This document shows positions 1 through 8,524 of a stretch of 64,000 nt of DNA, one piece after another (positions within the stretch are counted from its first letter, which is position 1; every line of letters begins with the position of its first letter). The notes under the pieces are model-generated. The model had not been told where the DNA came from. It saw nothing but the letters and a program-made list of their open reading frames with translations, and searched no databases. The DNA comes from Oceanitalea sp047302425 (GTDB lineage Bacteria; Actinomycetota; Actinomycetes; Actinomycetales; Actinomycetaceae), in NCBI RefSeq assembly GCF_047302425.1, contig NZ_CP154855.1:3596001-3660000 (forward strand), written 5' to 3'. Position numbers and translations under genes: made by a program.

Positions 1-496
1 CGGTCTGTGGGTAGTGCCCGATGTTGCCGTCGTTCAAGACGGTGGTCACGTCGACCCCTTCGGCGAGGGGAACCGCGTAGTCCTGGCCCCACCTCGGCAC
101 GTAGACGATGCCGAAGACGTCCGTCGGACCGGGTGGCGTCACGGCCGGTGGAGGCTGATCGCTCAGCGTCGGGTTCTCCGGCGCGACGGAAAGGTCGGAT
201 TGTGTCTCACGCCCTGGTGCGCCGCCGATGCTGGTCCGAAACTGCTCGACCGTCGCCTCCTGCTGCCGCCCGGCGACGACGTCTGTCCACCACAGCTGCC
301 ACACGACGAACAGGGCGGCCAGGACCCCGAGCGTCAGCATCACCTCTCCGGCGACACCGATGGCGCGCATGCCGATGGACGGCCTCCGCCCCGGGCCCGA
401 TCCGGTCGGCGCTGAGGCAGAGGGGCCACCTGGTGCGGCGTCGTCGGACAGCTCACGAGCCGGAGCGACGGCAGGCTCCGGGCTGCCCGTCCTCAC
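1..496 (-). CDS. Class E sortase, N-terminal part (3' end outside window)
   Basis: Membrane transpeptidase that anchors or cross-links surface proteins (class E sortase, cell envelope). 165 codons are visible, read leftward off the edge. The start is GTG at 496, overlapping the stop of the upstream gene (GTGA). A Pro/Ser/Gly-rich cytoplasmic stretch of about 43 residues leads to a membrane segment (MLTLGVLAALFVVWQLWW), a linker, then the sortase-type entry FGIVYVPRWGQDYAVPLAEG and NIGHYP, which match the N-terminal beta-strands of class E sortases. The catalytic His, Cys and Arg would lie beyond the window, so activity cannot be judged. Overlap with the preceding gene implies translational coupling. 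Confidence 0.85.
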   Translation of the reverse strand, partial: MRTGSPEPAVAPARELSDDAAPGGPSASAPTGSGPGRRPSIGMRAIGVAGEVMLTLGVLAALFVVWQLWWTDVVAGRQQEATVEQFRTSIGGAPGRETQSDLSVAPENPTLSDQPPPAVTPPGPTDVFGIVYVPRWGQDYAVPLAEGVDVTTVLNDGNIGHYPQT

Positions 497-912
497 GGTT
501 CGTGGTGAACGTCGTGATCAACGGAGTCGGTGACCTCGGGCGTCGCCGACTCGAACGACGCACTGATCTGGGGGCCGATGACGAACGAGGACAGTGCGAA
601 CATGCCCCCGAACACCGCCAGCGCGATCGCAGGCGCCCACCAGCTGGCGAAGCGACGCTTGAGCTTGACGAGCATCGGCACCGACGCGACCAGCCCGAGG
701 ACCCCGAAGAGGGCCGTACCGCCCGCACCGGCCACTAGGGCGGTGCCCACGAGAGGACCCGCGTGGTGCAGGAGGTGGGGTGCCAGCCCGACCACGCCAC
801 CGACCGTCCCGGTGATGACCGTCCATACCGTCCTGCGGGGCTTCCCACCTGCCACGTCAAGTTGTGGCGCCGACGTGGCGTCGATTGCTGTCGAGTGTGG
901 GACGGCCGTCAT
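493..912 (-). CDS. Conserved actinobacterial membrane protein of unknown function
   Basis: 139 residues with three likely membrane helices: around residues 28-45 (TVWTVITGTVGGVVGLAPHL), 52-80 (GTALVAGAGGTALFGVLGL) and 93-113. HLLHHAG and the basic KLKRRF precede and follow the second helix. The C-terminus is acidic and ends DHDVHHEP, a His-rich tail. The family is unnamed to me; I recall similar proteins beside metal-resistance genes but cannot assign a function. Its stop overlaps the GTG of the sortase gene. About 200 bases upstream contain no other gene. Confidence 0.6.
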   Translation of the reverse strand: MTAVPHSTAIDATSAPQLDVAGGKPRRTVWTVITGTVGGVVGLAPHLLHHAGPLVGTALVAGAGGTALFGVLGLVASVPMLVKLKRRFASWWAPAIALAVFGGMFALSSFVIGPQISASFESATPEVTDSVDHDVHHEP

Positions 913-1108
913 GGCCCAAAGCGTCCTCCACCTGGTGGAGGGTTTCGGTAGAGAGACGATTAAGGATCGATGTAGTGCGCAGGCGCTGGTGCTCCCGATG
1001 GAGGTCAGCGTCCTCTCCCGCTTCCGCGCCGAGAGCCGTCAGCCAGACGATGCCTTCGGGGCGGGGAACTGTCGGCACGGTGAATGTGTCGGGCCCGGTG
1101 CGGAGAAA

Positions 1109-1152
1109 CGAGTGGTGGTCCGCAGCCAGTGCCGGCTGCGGACCACCACTCG
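1109..1152 (-). terminator. Strong hairpin terminator after the NlpC/P60 gene
   Basis: A 19-base perfect inverted repeat (left arm starts CGAGTGGTGGTCCGCAGCC, right arm is its exact complement) with a 6-base loop AGTGCC. It lies 12 bases past the stop of the leftward NlpC/P60 gene, where a terminator belongs. There is no obvious U-tract, as is common in actinobacteria. Confidence 0.75.
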
Positions 1153-1163
1153 TGGCGCCGTGC

Positions 1164-2006
1164 TCAGCCCACGCGGATGAACGTGGGGTTGGGCTTGTAG
1201 ATGTCGCGTACCGACAGCGGGTTACCCGGGCTGAAGGCCGCGATGTACTGTCCATCGCCCACGTAGATCCCCACGTGCCCGGGCCACCACACCAGGTCAC
1301 CGGGCTGGGCCTGCGAGGCGGAGACCTGCGTGCCCGCGTTGCGCTGCGCCGCGGAGGACCGCGGGATGGAGATGCCTGCCTGGGCGTAGACGTACTGGGT
1401 GAAGCCCGAGCAGTCGAAGCCCGCCGGGGTCGCACCGCCCCACACGTAGGGGGTGCCGATGTACCGGTAGGCGATGTCCAGCACCGCGTTGCCCGACGTG
1501 TTGGCCGGCGGGGCCTCACTGCGGGTCGCCGAGCGTGACGCCGAGGTGGTCTCCCGCTCGATGCCGGTCGCCGCCGCCGCCGTGGTCGTCGTCGTGGTCG
1601 ATGCGGCCGCCTGCCCCTGCGGGATCGTCAGCACCTCACCGACCCGGATCAGCGCCTGCGCGTTCAGGCCGTTGGCCGCGATGATCGCCGAGATGGTGCT
1701 GTCGTAGCGCTGCGCCAGCTTCCACACGGTGTCCCCGGCGGCGACGGTGTGGGTGACCTCCGCCGCCTCGGTGCCGCTGGCCTGGGTGGTCGCCGCTGCC
1801 TGGGTGTCGACCACTGGGGGGTCGGGGTGGACCGGCTCCATCGCGGAGGCGGTGGTGGTGGCCATGGTCAGCACCAGGCCGGAGGAGGCCGCGGCGAGCG
1901 CGGCGCGGCGCGCGGCCGGGCCCGTCAGGCACGGACCCAGCGATGAGAAAACGGTGACGGGACGGCCCTCGGCGCGGTGCCGTCCACGGGTGGGGCTAGA
2001 TGTCAC
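1164..2006 (-). CDS. Secreted LysM-NlpC/P60 peptidoglycan endopeptidase
   Basis: Cell-wall hydrolase that cleaves peptide stems of peptidoglycan outside the cell. 280 residues: basic N-terminus, hydrophobic export segment (about residues 30-55, AALAAASSGLVLTMATTTASA), LysM domain at about 87-130 (HTVAAGDTVWKLAQRYD), Thr/Ala/Ser linker, and NlpC/P60 domain from about 170 with the catalytic Cys in GFDCSGF, the His in PGHVGIYVG, and a C-terminal polar residue region. The start used is GTG at 2006 with GGAGAGG about 8 bases upstream; a later start is possible. A c-di-AMP riboswitch precedes it, as in many actinobacterial resuscitation and cell-wall hydrolase genes, so expression probably follows osmotic or cell-wall status. 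Confidence 0.9.
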   Translation of the reverse strand: MTSSPTRGRHRAEGRPVTVFSSLGPCLTGPAARRAALAAASSGLVLTMATTTASAMEPVHPDPPVVDTQAAATTQASGTEAAEVTHTVAAGDTVWKLAQRYDSTISAIIAANGLNAQALIRVGEVLTIPQGQAAASTTTTTTAAAATGIERETTSASRSATRSEAPPANTSGNAVLDIAYRYIGTPYVWGGATPAGFDCSGFTQYVYAQAGISIPRSSAAQRNAGTQVSASQAQPGDLVWWPGHVGIYVGDGQYIAAFSPGNPLSVRDIYKPNPTFIRVG

Positions 2007-2012
2007 GGGTAA

Positions 2013-2170
2013 ACCTCTCCAAAGCGCCTACGAGGTCAGCTGTCGGGTTCGGGTAGGAGCACACCCGGCTCAGGCATCGAGCTTCACCCCAAGGACCTGC
2101 ACGCAGGCCCACATCGGGTTCCCCGTCCCTGCCACGGACGATCGAGGACCACGGTGCGGTGGCAGGGCTC
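2013..2170 (-). promoter_or_regulatory. ydaO/yuaA-type c-di-AMP riboswitch
   Basis: On the minus strand, upstream of the LysM-NlpC/P60 gene, conserved ydaO blocks appear in order: GGGGAACCCGATGTGGG, then TTGGGGTGAAGC, then the highly conserved CCCGAACCCGACAGCT followed by GACCTCGTAGGCG, ending just before the ribosome-binding site. Both the sequence blocks and the position before an NlpC/P60 gene match this riboswitch class, which senses cyclic di-AMP. Boundaries are approximate. Confidence 0.85.
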
Positions 2171-2400
2171 GGCGTCCGCACGCGGGCTTCCCGTGAAGGG
2201 GGACGAGAAGCAAGAGCGACGCTACACACGCCCAGGCCCAGAATCACGATTCGATAACGGCTCGACGGGAAGACTTCATCAAACCTTCATCGTCATCACC
2301 CGTTCCTGCGGCTGCAGGCCCACGGCGACCCCCCTAGCGTCGTAAGCCCGCACCCGTCATGACTGTCCGCGGGGATAGCGACTGACGAAGGAGCACGACA

Positions 2401-2802
2401 ATGAGAACCGCCGAGATGATGAACACCTACCCGGCCGAGATCAACCTCGACCGGGACCTGCTCGCCAGGGTGGTGGACACCGTGGTGGCCTGCTCTCAGG
2501 CCTGTACCGCCTGCGCCGATGCCTGTCTGAGCGAGGACATGGTCGACGAGCTGCGCAAGTGCATCCGCACCAACCTGGACTGCGCCGACATCTGCGACAC
2601 CACCGCACGCGTGCTGTCCCGGCACACCGGCTACGACGCCAACCTCACCCGCGCCATGCTCCAGGCCTGCATCCAGGCCTGCCGCTCCTGCGGGGATGAG
2701 TGCGCGGCCCATGCCGGCCACCACGAGCACTGCCGGATCTGCGCCGAGGCCTGCCGGGCCTGCGAGCAGGCCTGCAACGAGCTCCTCGCCGCCATCGGCT
2801 GA
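2401..2802 (+). CDS. Four-helix-bundle cysteine-rich (Csp/DUF326-type) copper-binding protein
   Basis: 133 residues, probably cytosolic, able to store or buffer Cu(I). Cys pairs recur on a helical spacing through the protein: CSQACTACADAC, CIRTNLDCADIC, CIQACRSCGDEC, CRICAEACRACEQAC. This is the pattern of four-helix bundles whose core is lined with Cys (Csp family, DUF326). No signal peptide is seen, which suggests the cytosolic class. The ATG at 2401 is preceded by AAGGAG. The next genes (ResB, CcsB, CueP) point to copper and cytochrome handling at the envelope. Confidence 0.85.
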   Translation: MRTAEMMNTYPAEINLDRDLLARVVDTVVACSQACTACADACLSEDMVDELRKCIRTNLDCADICDTTARVLSRHTGYDANLTRAMLQACIQACRSCGDECAAHAGHHEHCRICAEACRACEQACNELLAAIG

Positions 2803-2956
2803 GGACCCGCCCCGCGGCCAGCCGGCGCGCATCGCCACGCAGCAACCGGCGCGTCTTAACCGAACCTTAACCGGCATTCCCGGCCTTTCCGGGCTGTGGG
2901 TTAGCGTCCCTGGGTGTGCGCATGTCCCCAGTCAATGGTCCCGTGAGGGCGGTGTG

Positions 2957-4546
2957 ATGGTCTGCCGTCCCGCCGGTCTGCGGACCATGGACGAGGCACA
3001 GGGCACGGCGCCCCAGCCACCGGCCCCCGCCGGGATCGGTGTGCGCGGCTGGCTGCGCTGGGCGTGGCGCCAGCTCACCTCGATGCGGGTGGCGCTGCTG
3101 CTGCTCATGCTGCTCGCGCTGGCCGCCCTGCCCGGCGCGTTCATCCCGCAGATCCCCCAGGACCCCGCCGGCGTGGCCACCCTGCGCGCCGACCGGCCCG
3201 AGCTGGCCACCTGGCTCGAGCGCGCGGGCCTGCTCGACATTTACGCCGCACCGTGGTTCGCCGCGATCTACCTGCTGCTGTTCATCTCCCTCATCGGCTG
3301 CATCCTGCCGCGCACCAAGGCACACCTCACCGCGCTGCGCGCGGCACCCTCCCGTGTCCCGCGCCGCCTGACCCGCTTCCCCGTGCGCGACAGCCACACC
3401 ACCACCGCCACCCCCGAGGACGTCACCCGCGCGGTGCGCCGTGCCCTGGGTCGCCGCTTCCGGGTCGCCGTCACCCCCGAGGGCATCAGCGCCGAACGCG
3501 GCTACCTGCGCGAGAGCGGCAACATCGTCTTCCACCTGTCCCTCGTCGGGGTGCTCGTCGCGCTCGGCGCCGCGCAGATGATCGCCTACCGCGGACAGGC
3601 CGTCGTCGTCGAAGGGCGCACCTTCGCCAACTCCCTCGTCGACTACGACACCTTCACCCCCGGGACGCTGGTCACGGGCGACGACCTCGCCCCCTTCACC
3701 TTCGGCCTGATCGAGCTGACCTCCCGGTTCACCGTCGACGCGCAGGCCCGTGACTTCGCCGCCCGGGTCGTGGTCACCGAACCGGACGGGCGGCGCTATG
3801 AGGACACCATCCGGGTGAACTACCCGATCACCGCGGCCGGTGCGAACATCTACCTCGCCGGCAACGGCTTCGCCCCCCACCTCACCGTCCGCGACGCCCG
3901 GGGTCAGGTCGCCTTCTCCCAACCCGTGCCCTTCCTGCCCGAGGACGACTTCTACACCTCCCGCGGTGTGGTCAAGGTCCCCGACGTCTCCCCCGGCCTG
4001 GACCAGCTCGGCTTCACCGGCTACCTGCTGCCCACCGCCATCGCCGAAGAGGACGGGCTGCGCTCGGTGCACCCCCAACCCAACGCACCGCTCATCGTCC
4101 TGGAGGTCTACACCGGTGACCTCGGCCTGGACCAGGGCATCCCGCAGAACGTCTACCAGCTCGACACCGACAACATGACCCAGGTGATGGACGGCGCCGA
4201 AGAGGTCAAGATCCTCATCGCACCCGGTGAGGAGGTCGAGCTCCCCGACGGGCTGGGCACCATCTCCTTCGAGTCCCTGCCCCGCTTCGCGGCCATCGAC
4301 CTGCGTTACGACCCCACCCTCCCCCTCCTGCTGGTCTCCGCCCTGGCGGCCATGGCCGGCCTGTCCGCCTCACTGTTCGCCCCCCGCCGCCGGCTGTGGG
4401 TCAAGACCACCCAGGACGAGGACGGCCACACCCTCGTCGAGGCCGCCGCCCTGGCCCGCGGCGACGACCCGGGCCTTCCGCGCGAGCTCGAGCGCGTCAT
4501 GACCGCGGTTCGGGCCACCACCCCCACCCAACAGGAGGACACGTGA
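2957..4546 (+). CDS. resB: ResB-type cytochrome c maturation protein
   Basis: Membrane component of System II cytochrome c biogenesis, partner of CcsB/ResC in carrying haem to apocytochromes. About 529 residues: N-terminal membrane hairpins (MRVALLLLMLLALAALPGAF near residue 45; IYLLLFISLIGCILP near 110), a third helix (NIVFHLSLVGVLVALGAA), a large extracytoplasmic domain, and a last membrane helix (PLLLVSALAAMAGLSASLF) near the C-terminus. The start chosen is ATG 2957 behind GAGGGCGG; an open frame runs further upstream but overlaps the Cys-rich gene, and ATG 2987 is an alternative. It overlaps ccsB by GTGA, so translation is coupled. Confidence 0.88.
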   Translation: MVCRPAGLRTMDEAQGTAPQPPAPAGIGVRGWLRWAWRQLTSMRVALLLLMLLALAALPGAFIPQIPQDPAGVATLRADRPELATWLERAGLLDIYAAPWFAAIYLLLFISLIGCILPRTKAHLTALRAAPSRVPRRLTRFPVRDSHTTTATPEDVTRAVRRALGRRFRVAVTPEGISAERGYLRESGNIVFHLSLVGVLVALGAAQMIAYRGQAVVVEGRTFANSLVDYDTFTPGTLVTGDDLAPFTFGLIELTSRFTVDAQARDFAARVVVTEPDGRRYEDTIRVNYPITAAGANIYLAGNGFAPHLTVRDARGQVAFSQPVPFLPEDDFYTSRGVVKVPDVSPGLDQLGFTGYLLPTAIAEEDGLRSVHPQPNAPLIVLEVYTGDLGLDQGIPQNVYQLDTDNMTQVMDGAEEVKILIAPGEEVELPDGLGTISFESLPRFAAIDLRYDPTLPLLLVSALAAMAGLSASLFAPRRRLWVKTTQDEDGHTLVEAAALARGDDPGLPRELERVMTAVRATTPTQQEDT

Positions 4547-5514
4547 ACGACCTGGGCCAGCTCAGTCTGCTGGTGATCTACGGCGCGATGGCCGCCTATG
4601 CCCTCGCGATGATCGCCTTCGGCATCGACCTGTCCGCGCTGCGCGACCGCGGCCCCGCCGGCCGACCCCGCCGCGCCGCCCGCATCGCGATGACCACGAC
4701 AACCGCCGGCCTGGCCCTGCACGCCCTCGGCGTCGTCACCCGCGGCATCGCCGCCGGCCGGGTGCCCTGGGCGAACATGTACGAGTTCACCCTCGTGTTC
4801 ACCCTCGTCGCCGTCACCACCTTCCTGGCCATCCAGCGTTGGCGCGACCTGCGCTACCTCGGTGCCCTGGTCATCACCCCGACCCTCCTCGCCCTCGGGC
4901 TGGCGGTGACGGTGTTCTACATGGAGGCCGACGGTGTGCGCCCCGCGCTGGACCACTACTGGCTCGTCATCCACGTCTCGGTGGCCACCATGGCGATCGG
5001 CGTCTTCGCCGTGGCCGCCGCCCTGTCACTCGTCCAGCTCGTCAAGGACCGCGGAGAGCGCACCGCCCCGACGACCCACAAGCAACCCGCCGCCGCCCTC
5101 ACCGGGGCGCCCGCCGGGACAAGCGGGCCCACACCCCCCGGTGGTGACCCTGACCCCGAGCCAGTGGACCGCGGGTTCTGGGGCCGGCTGGCTGACGTGC
5201 TCCCGGGCTCCGGTGAGCTCGAGCGCTACGCCTACCGGCTCAACGCCGTCGGCTTCCTGCTGTGGACCTTCACCCTCATCGCCGGCGCGATCTGGGCCGA
5301 ACAAACCTGGGGCCGCCCCTGGGACTGGGACCCCAAGGAGGTCGGCACCTTCGTCGTGTGGGTCGTGTACGCCGCCTACCTCCACGCCCGCGCCACCCGC
5401 GGCTGGGACGGACGCAAGGCCGCCTACCTCGGCCTGTCCGGCTTCGTGCTCGTACTCATCAACTACTTCGTGGTCAACCTCTTCACCGAAACCGTCCACG
5501 GCTACGCCTTCTAA
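4543..5514 (+). CDS. ccsB: CcsB/ResC cytochrome c assembly haem-handling protein
   Basis: Polytopic membrane protein that binds haem and presents it for cytochrome c synthesis together with ResB. 323 residues; GTG start within the resB stop, with AGGAGG 5 bases upstream. The tryptophan-rich WWD signature of this family is visible (WGRPWDWDPKEVGTF, about residue 260), followed by the conserved WVVYAAYLHAR segment. His residues near membrane ends (LALHALGVV, LDHYWLVIHVS) are candidate haem ligands. A Pro/Gly-rich insert (about residues 175-210) separates the two halves, longer than usual. No ResA/CcdA partner lies in the window. Confidence 0.9.
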   Translation: MNDLGQLSLLVIYGAMAAYALAMIAFGIDLSALRDRGPAGRPRRAARIAMTTTTAGLALHALGVVTRGIAAGRVPWANMYEFTLVFTLVAVTTFLAIQRWRDLRYLGALVITPTLLALGLAVTVFYMEADGVRPALDHYWLVIHVSVATMAIGVFAVAAALSLVQLVKDRGERTAPTTHKQPAAALTGAPAGTSGPTPPGGDPDPEPVDRGFWGRLADVLPGSGELERYAYRLNAVGFLLWTFTLIAGAIWAEQTWGRPWDWDPKEVGTFVVWVVYAAYLHARATRGWDGRKAAYLGLSGFVLVLINYFVVNLFTETVHGYAF

Positions 5515-5605
5515 CCCAGCCAGCCGCCCCACCGCGACCGCCCAGCCCCCGCCTCATCCCGTCCCGATGCCCCGCGCGGGCATCGGGCAACCACAGGAGC
5601 AGAAC

Positions 5606-6190
5606 GTGAAACGACTCGCCGGACTCATCGGGACCCTCACCCTCGTCCTTGCTGGATGCTCCTCCGCGGACACCGACCCCCCCACGGAAACCGCACCCGC
5701 AGCCACCGGCGCCCAGGCGGAGTTCCTCGACGCCCACGGCCTGGCGGGGATGGAGGTCACCGAGATCATCGACCACCTCGACCGGCTCGGCGGTGCCGAC
5801 CGGCCCACCGACCTCATGGCCTCCATCCGCCCCGACGAGCTCGTCGTCTCCGACGGGCAGCAGGAGCTGGCCCTGGCCATGCCGCAGGACCGCTTCTACC
5901 TGTCCGTGGCCCCCTACGTCGACCAGACGCACGAGTGCTTCTACCACAGCCTCACCACCTGCCAGGGCGAGCTCACCGACCAGGACCTCGACGTGCGCAT
6001 CACCACCGACGACGGTGAGGTTCTCCTCGAGGAGGAGATGACCACCTTCGACAACGGCTTCGTCGGCCTCTGGCTGCCCCGCGACGTCCACGGCACCATC
6101 GAGGTCAGCCACGACGGACGGAGCGGTGCCACCGACTTCACCACCACCGACGACGGCGCCACCTGCCTCACAACCCTCCAGCTCACCTAA
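5606..6190 (+). CDS. cueP: CueP-family copper-binding lipoprotein
   Basis: 194 residues; a lipoprotein signal peptide (LAGLIGTLTLVLAGC, lipobox LAGC) places it on the outer face of the membrane. The mature domain carries CueP landmarks: SVAPYVDQTHECFYHSLTTC with its two Cys and His, then LWLPRD, and the C-terminal TCLTTLQL with the third Cys. In enteric bacteria CueP binds periplasmic copper and can reduce it; an extracytoplasmic copper chaperone role is inferred here. GTG start at 5606 behind CAGGAG. Follows ccsB by about 90 bases and may share its transcript. Confidence 0.9.
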   Translation: MKRLAGLIGTLTLVLAGCSSADTDPPTETAPAATGAQAEFLDAHGLAGMEVTEIIDHLDRLGGADRPTDLMASIRPDELVVSDGQQELALAMPQDRFYLSVAPYVDQTHECFYHSLTTCQGELTDQDLDVRITTDDGEVLLEEEMTTFDNGFVGLWLPRDVHGTIEVSHDGRSGATDFTTTDDGATCLTTLQLT

Positions 6191-6224
6191 CCCGGGACTG
6201 CTGCACGGAAGGTGACAGGTTGGG

Positions 6225-6377
6225 TCACGCTGCCTGAGGGGCTGGCGTGGTCATGATGGTCTCGTACTCGATGGGGGTTAACCGCCCGAGAGCGGCCTGC
6301 CGTCTGCGGTGGTGGTAGGTGCGCTCGGTCCAGGTCACGATCGCGATCCGGAGTTCTTCGCGGGTGGTGTTTCACGC
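6225..6377 (-). pseudogene. 3' remnant of an IS3-family transposase
   Basis: About 47 codons on the minus strand read TREELRIAIVTWTERTYHH, then RRRQAALGRLTPIEYE and a stop. This is the C-terminal part of IS3-type DDE transposases (the tail after the catalytic Glu). An in-frame TGA lies immediately upstream and no other part of the element is found, so it is a dead fragment. It sits between the copper group and the cadmium operon and probably marks a past recombination. The following 200 bases to 6579 hold nothing recognisable. Confidence 0.7.
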
Positions 6378-6579
6378 GATGCGTTCCACTGGCACGAAGG
6401 TGCCCGGTGTGGTGCGGCCGCTAGGTCTCATAGTGCAGCGTTGGCTGTACCGTACCTTCTTGCCCGGGCACCACGGCCACCGCGTTACGCGGCGTGGTGA
6501 GGCGCGGGCCGCCGGTCTGGGGTGTCGTCATCGGTGCTGCCCCACCCATAAAGGGTCACCAGCTCTCAGGCGATCGGGG

Positions 6580-7218
6580 TCATTCGTCGGCTTGGGAGGG
6601 ATGCGGGGCGAGGGTGCCGAGACCGGGCAGGAACCGGCCGACCCGCTGGGCGTAGCGGGCGTAGGCGGGGCCGTGGGTGCGCAGCAGGTAAGGCTCTTCG
6701 ACGAGGCGGACCTGAATCTCCACGGCGAGGAGCAGGCAGACCAGCGCCGCGACGGTCACCGCCGTGGTGACCAGGAGGGCCAGTCCGAGCAGGGCGGTGA
6801 GCATCGCGGTGAAGATGGGGTTGCGCACCACGGCGAACATGCCGGAGGTCACCAGGCCGGTGCGCTCGGTGGTGTCCACACCGATGCGCCACGAGGCGCC
6901 CATGCCCGCCTGGGCGGCCAGCACGCCGACGAAGCCGGCGATCGCCACGGCCAGGCCCGCCCACTGAACGCCGGCGGGCAGGGTGATGGGGGCAGTGGCG
7001 CCGGTAAGGGCCAGGGCGGGGCCCGCGGCGCCGAGCACGAGGGCTGCGGCGAAGAAAATCCCGCCCCACCACTCGGCCGATCCGGGGGCGCCGCTGAGGC
7101 CGCGGAAGCCGGTGGAGCCGGTCCGGCGCCGGTGGATCCAGGAGCGCGCACCGAACGCCGCCACCAGGCCGGCCAGGAACAGGGTCAGTGCCGCAGCGGC
7201 GGCGGTCTCAGCGGTCAT
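6580..7218 (-). CDS. Isoprenylcysteine carboxyl methyltransferase-like membrane protein
   Basis: 212 residues with about five membrane helices. The C-terminal half matches the ICMT/PEMT fold: GLVTSGMFAVVRNPIF (the conserved RNP motif) followed by VEEPYLLRTHGPAYARYAQ, whose E-x-x-L...G..Y..Y pattern contributes to S-adenosylmethionine binding. Bacterial members are often annotated generically and the substrate is unknown. Last gene of the leftward cadmium operon, 18 bases after lspA. Methylation of a lipid or protein is inferred only from the family. Confidence 0.75.
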   Translation of the reverse strand: MTAETAAAAALTLFLAGLVAAFGARSWIHRRRTGSTGFRGLSGAPGSAEWWGGIFFAAALVLGAAGPALALTGATAPITLPAGVQWAGLAVAIAGFVGVLAAQAGMGASWRIGVDTTERTGLVTSGMFAVVRNPIFTAMLTALLGLALLVTTAVTVAALVCLLLAVEIQVRLVEEPYLLRTHGPAYARYAQRVGRFLPGLGTLAPHPSQADE

Positions 7219-7236
7219 GGGTTTCCTCGGCTCGAG

Positions 7237-7749
7237 TCACAGTTCTGCGGCCGTCGGGTTCTCGGTCCTGTCACCGCTCGTGAGGGCTGCCACCATCAGG
7301 GTTATGGCCCCACCAGTGATGTAGACGTCAGCGAGGTTGAAGGTGGGGAACCAGCCGGTGTGGAGGTAGTCGGTCACGACGCCGTCGGAGGCACGGTCGA
7401 TCAGGTTTGCCACCGCCCCTGCCAGGATGACGGCCAGTGGGAGCCACGTTGAGCGTGTCGCGGTGCGGGTGGCACGCCAGGCGAAAACGGCCACCGCGGT
7501 GATTGTGAGCCCAGTGGTGGCGAGCACGACACCGGCTGGCAGACGAGCGCCGAGACTGAAGGCCATTCCGGCGTTGAAACCGAGCCGAAGCTCGATGGGC
7601 CCCAGGTTCACCGAGTGACCGTCGGCCAGTGCCCCACCTGCCCACGCCTTCACCGCCAGGTCTACCGCCGCCAGCAGCACGAGGGTGAGGAGGAGGGTGC
7701 CCCGAGCGCGGGTTCCACTCCTCGCTGAGGCGAGGTTCCGTGTGGTCAT
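7237..7749 (-). CDS. lspA: Lipoprotein signal peptidase II
   Basis: 170-residue membrane aspartyl protease that removes signal peptides from prolipoproteins. Four hydrophobic helices; conserved features include DLAVKAW, NAGMAFS, AGAVANLIDR (first catalytic Asp) and DYLHTGWFPTFNLADVYI (second catalytic Asp in NLADV). This is probably an accessory copy, since extra lspA genes often travel with cadmium and lead resistance operons (for example pbrABC-type loci); here it is downstream of the P-type ATPase and cadD. Confidence 0.92.
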   Translation of the reverse strand: MTTRNLASARSGTRARGTLLLTLVLLAAVDLAVKAWAGGALADGHSVNLGPIELRLGFNAGMAFSLGARLPAGVVLATTGLTITAVAVFAWRATRTATRSTWLPLAVILAGAVANLIDRASDGVVTDYLHTGWFPTFNLADVYITGGAITLMVAALTSGDRTENPTAAEL

Positions 7750-7846
7750 GGGGACGCCGTTCCTGTGTGGGTCGCGTCGGCTACTACTCCCTGCACGTGA
7801 GGGCTCACGGTCACTCCTTCAAACGATCCGTCGAGCGTCAGCGCTC

Positions 7847-8455
7847 TCATAGGCCGAAGGCACCGCCCTCGAGGAGGATGACGACACCGAGGCCGATGAG
7901 GACGAGCGGGAAGAGGATGTGCTCCCAGCGTTCGAGCACCTCGGCGATGGGCCGGCGGGTGGCGACGTACCGTGCGGTGAGCACGAGGAGGCCCACCAGG
8001 GCGAGGAAGACGGCGCAGTAGGCGATGACCGCGGTGGTGGAGGCGGTGGCGAAGACGGGGACGTAGACCCCGATGTTGTCCCCGCCGTTGGCGAAGGTCA
8101 CGGCCGCGACGGTCAGGGTGCCGACCTGGCGGTCACCGACCTTGGCCTCGTCGTCGTCATCGTCCTCATCGCGGTTGCGCCACACCTGCCACGCCGCGTA
8201 CAGGCCCAGGGCCAGGGGGATGAGCCCGAAGTAGGGCAGGGCGTCCTCGGGCAGGAAGGTGCGGGCTCCCAGGGAGACGAGCACGGCGGCGAGCAGGATG
8301 CCGCCGAAGCCGAGGTACTGGCCGGTGAGGATCTTGCGGGTGGTGCCCCGCTGGCCGGCGCCGCGGGCGTAGAAGAGGGACAGGACGATGATGTCGTCGA
8401 TGTTCGTGGCCACGAACAGGCCGATCGCCTGCAGGATCGGGGTGAGCAGTTCCAT
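7847..8455 (-). CDS. cadD: CadD-type cadmium resistance transporter
   Basis: 202 residues with five to six membrane helices. The CadD family signature is clear: FVATNIDDIIVLSLF near the N-terminus and TFANGGDNIGVYVPVFA in the middle, two related NxDD/GGDN motifs typical of the LysE-like superfamily; an acidic loop (EDDDDDEAK) lies between. Thought to export or sequester Cd(II). It follows the P1B ATPase by about 70 bases and is most likely cotranscribed under CmtR. Confidence 0.9.
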   Translation of the reverse strand: MELLTPILQAIGLFVATNIDDIIVLSLFYARGAGQRGTTRKILTGQYLGFGGILLAAVLVSLGARTFLPEDALPYFGLIPLALGLYAAWQVWRNRDEDDDDDEAKVGDRQVGTLTVAAVTFANGGDNIGVYVPVFATASTTAVIAYCAVFLALVGLLVLTARYVATRRPIAEVLERWEHILFPLVLIGLGVVILLEGGAFGL

Positions 8456-8524
8456 CGGTGCCTTTCAGGGCGCGGCCGACCGCCGCCGATGCCGAGTGAG
8501 CGGTTTGCCGGCGGTTTGGGGGGA

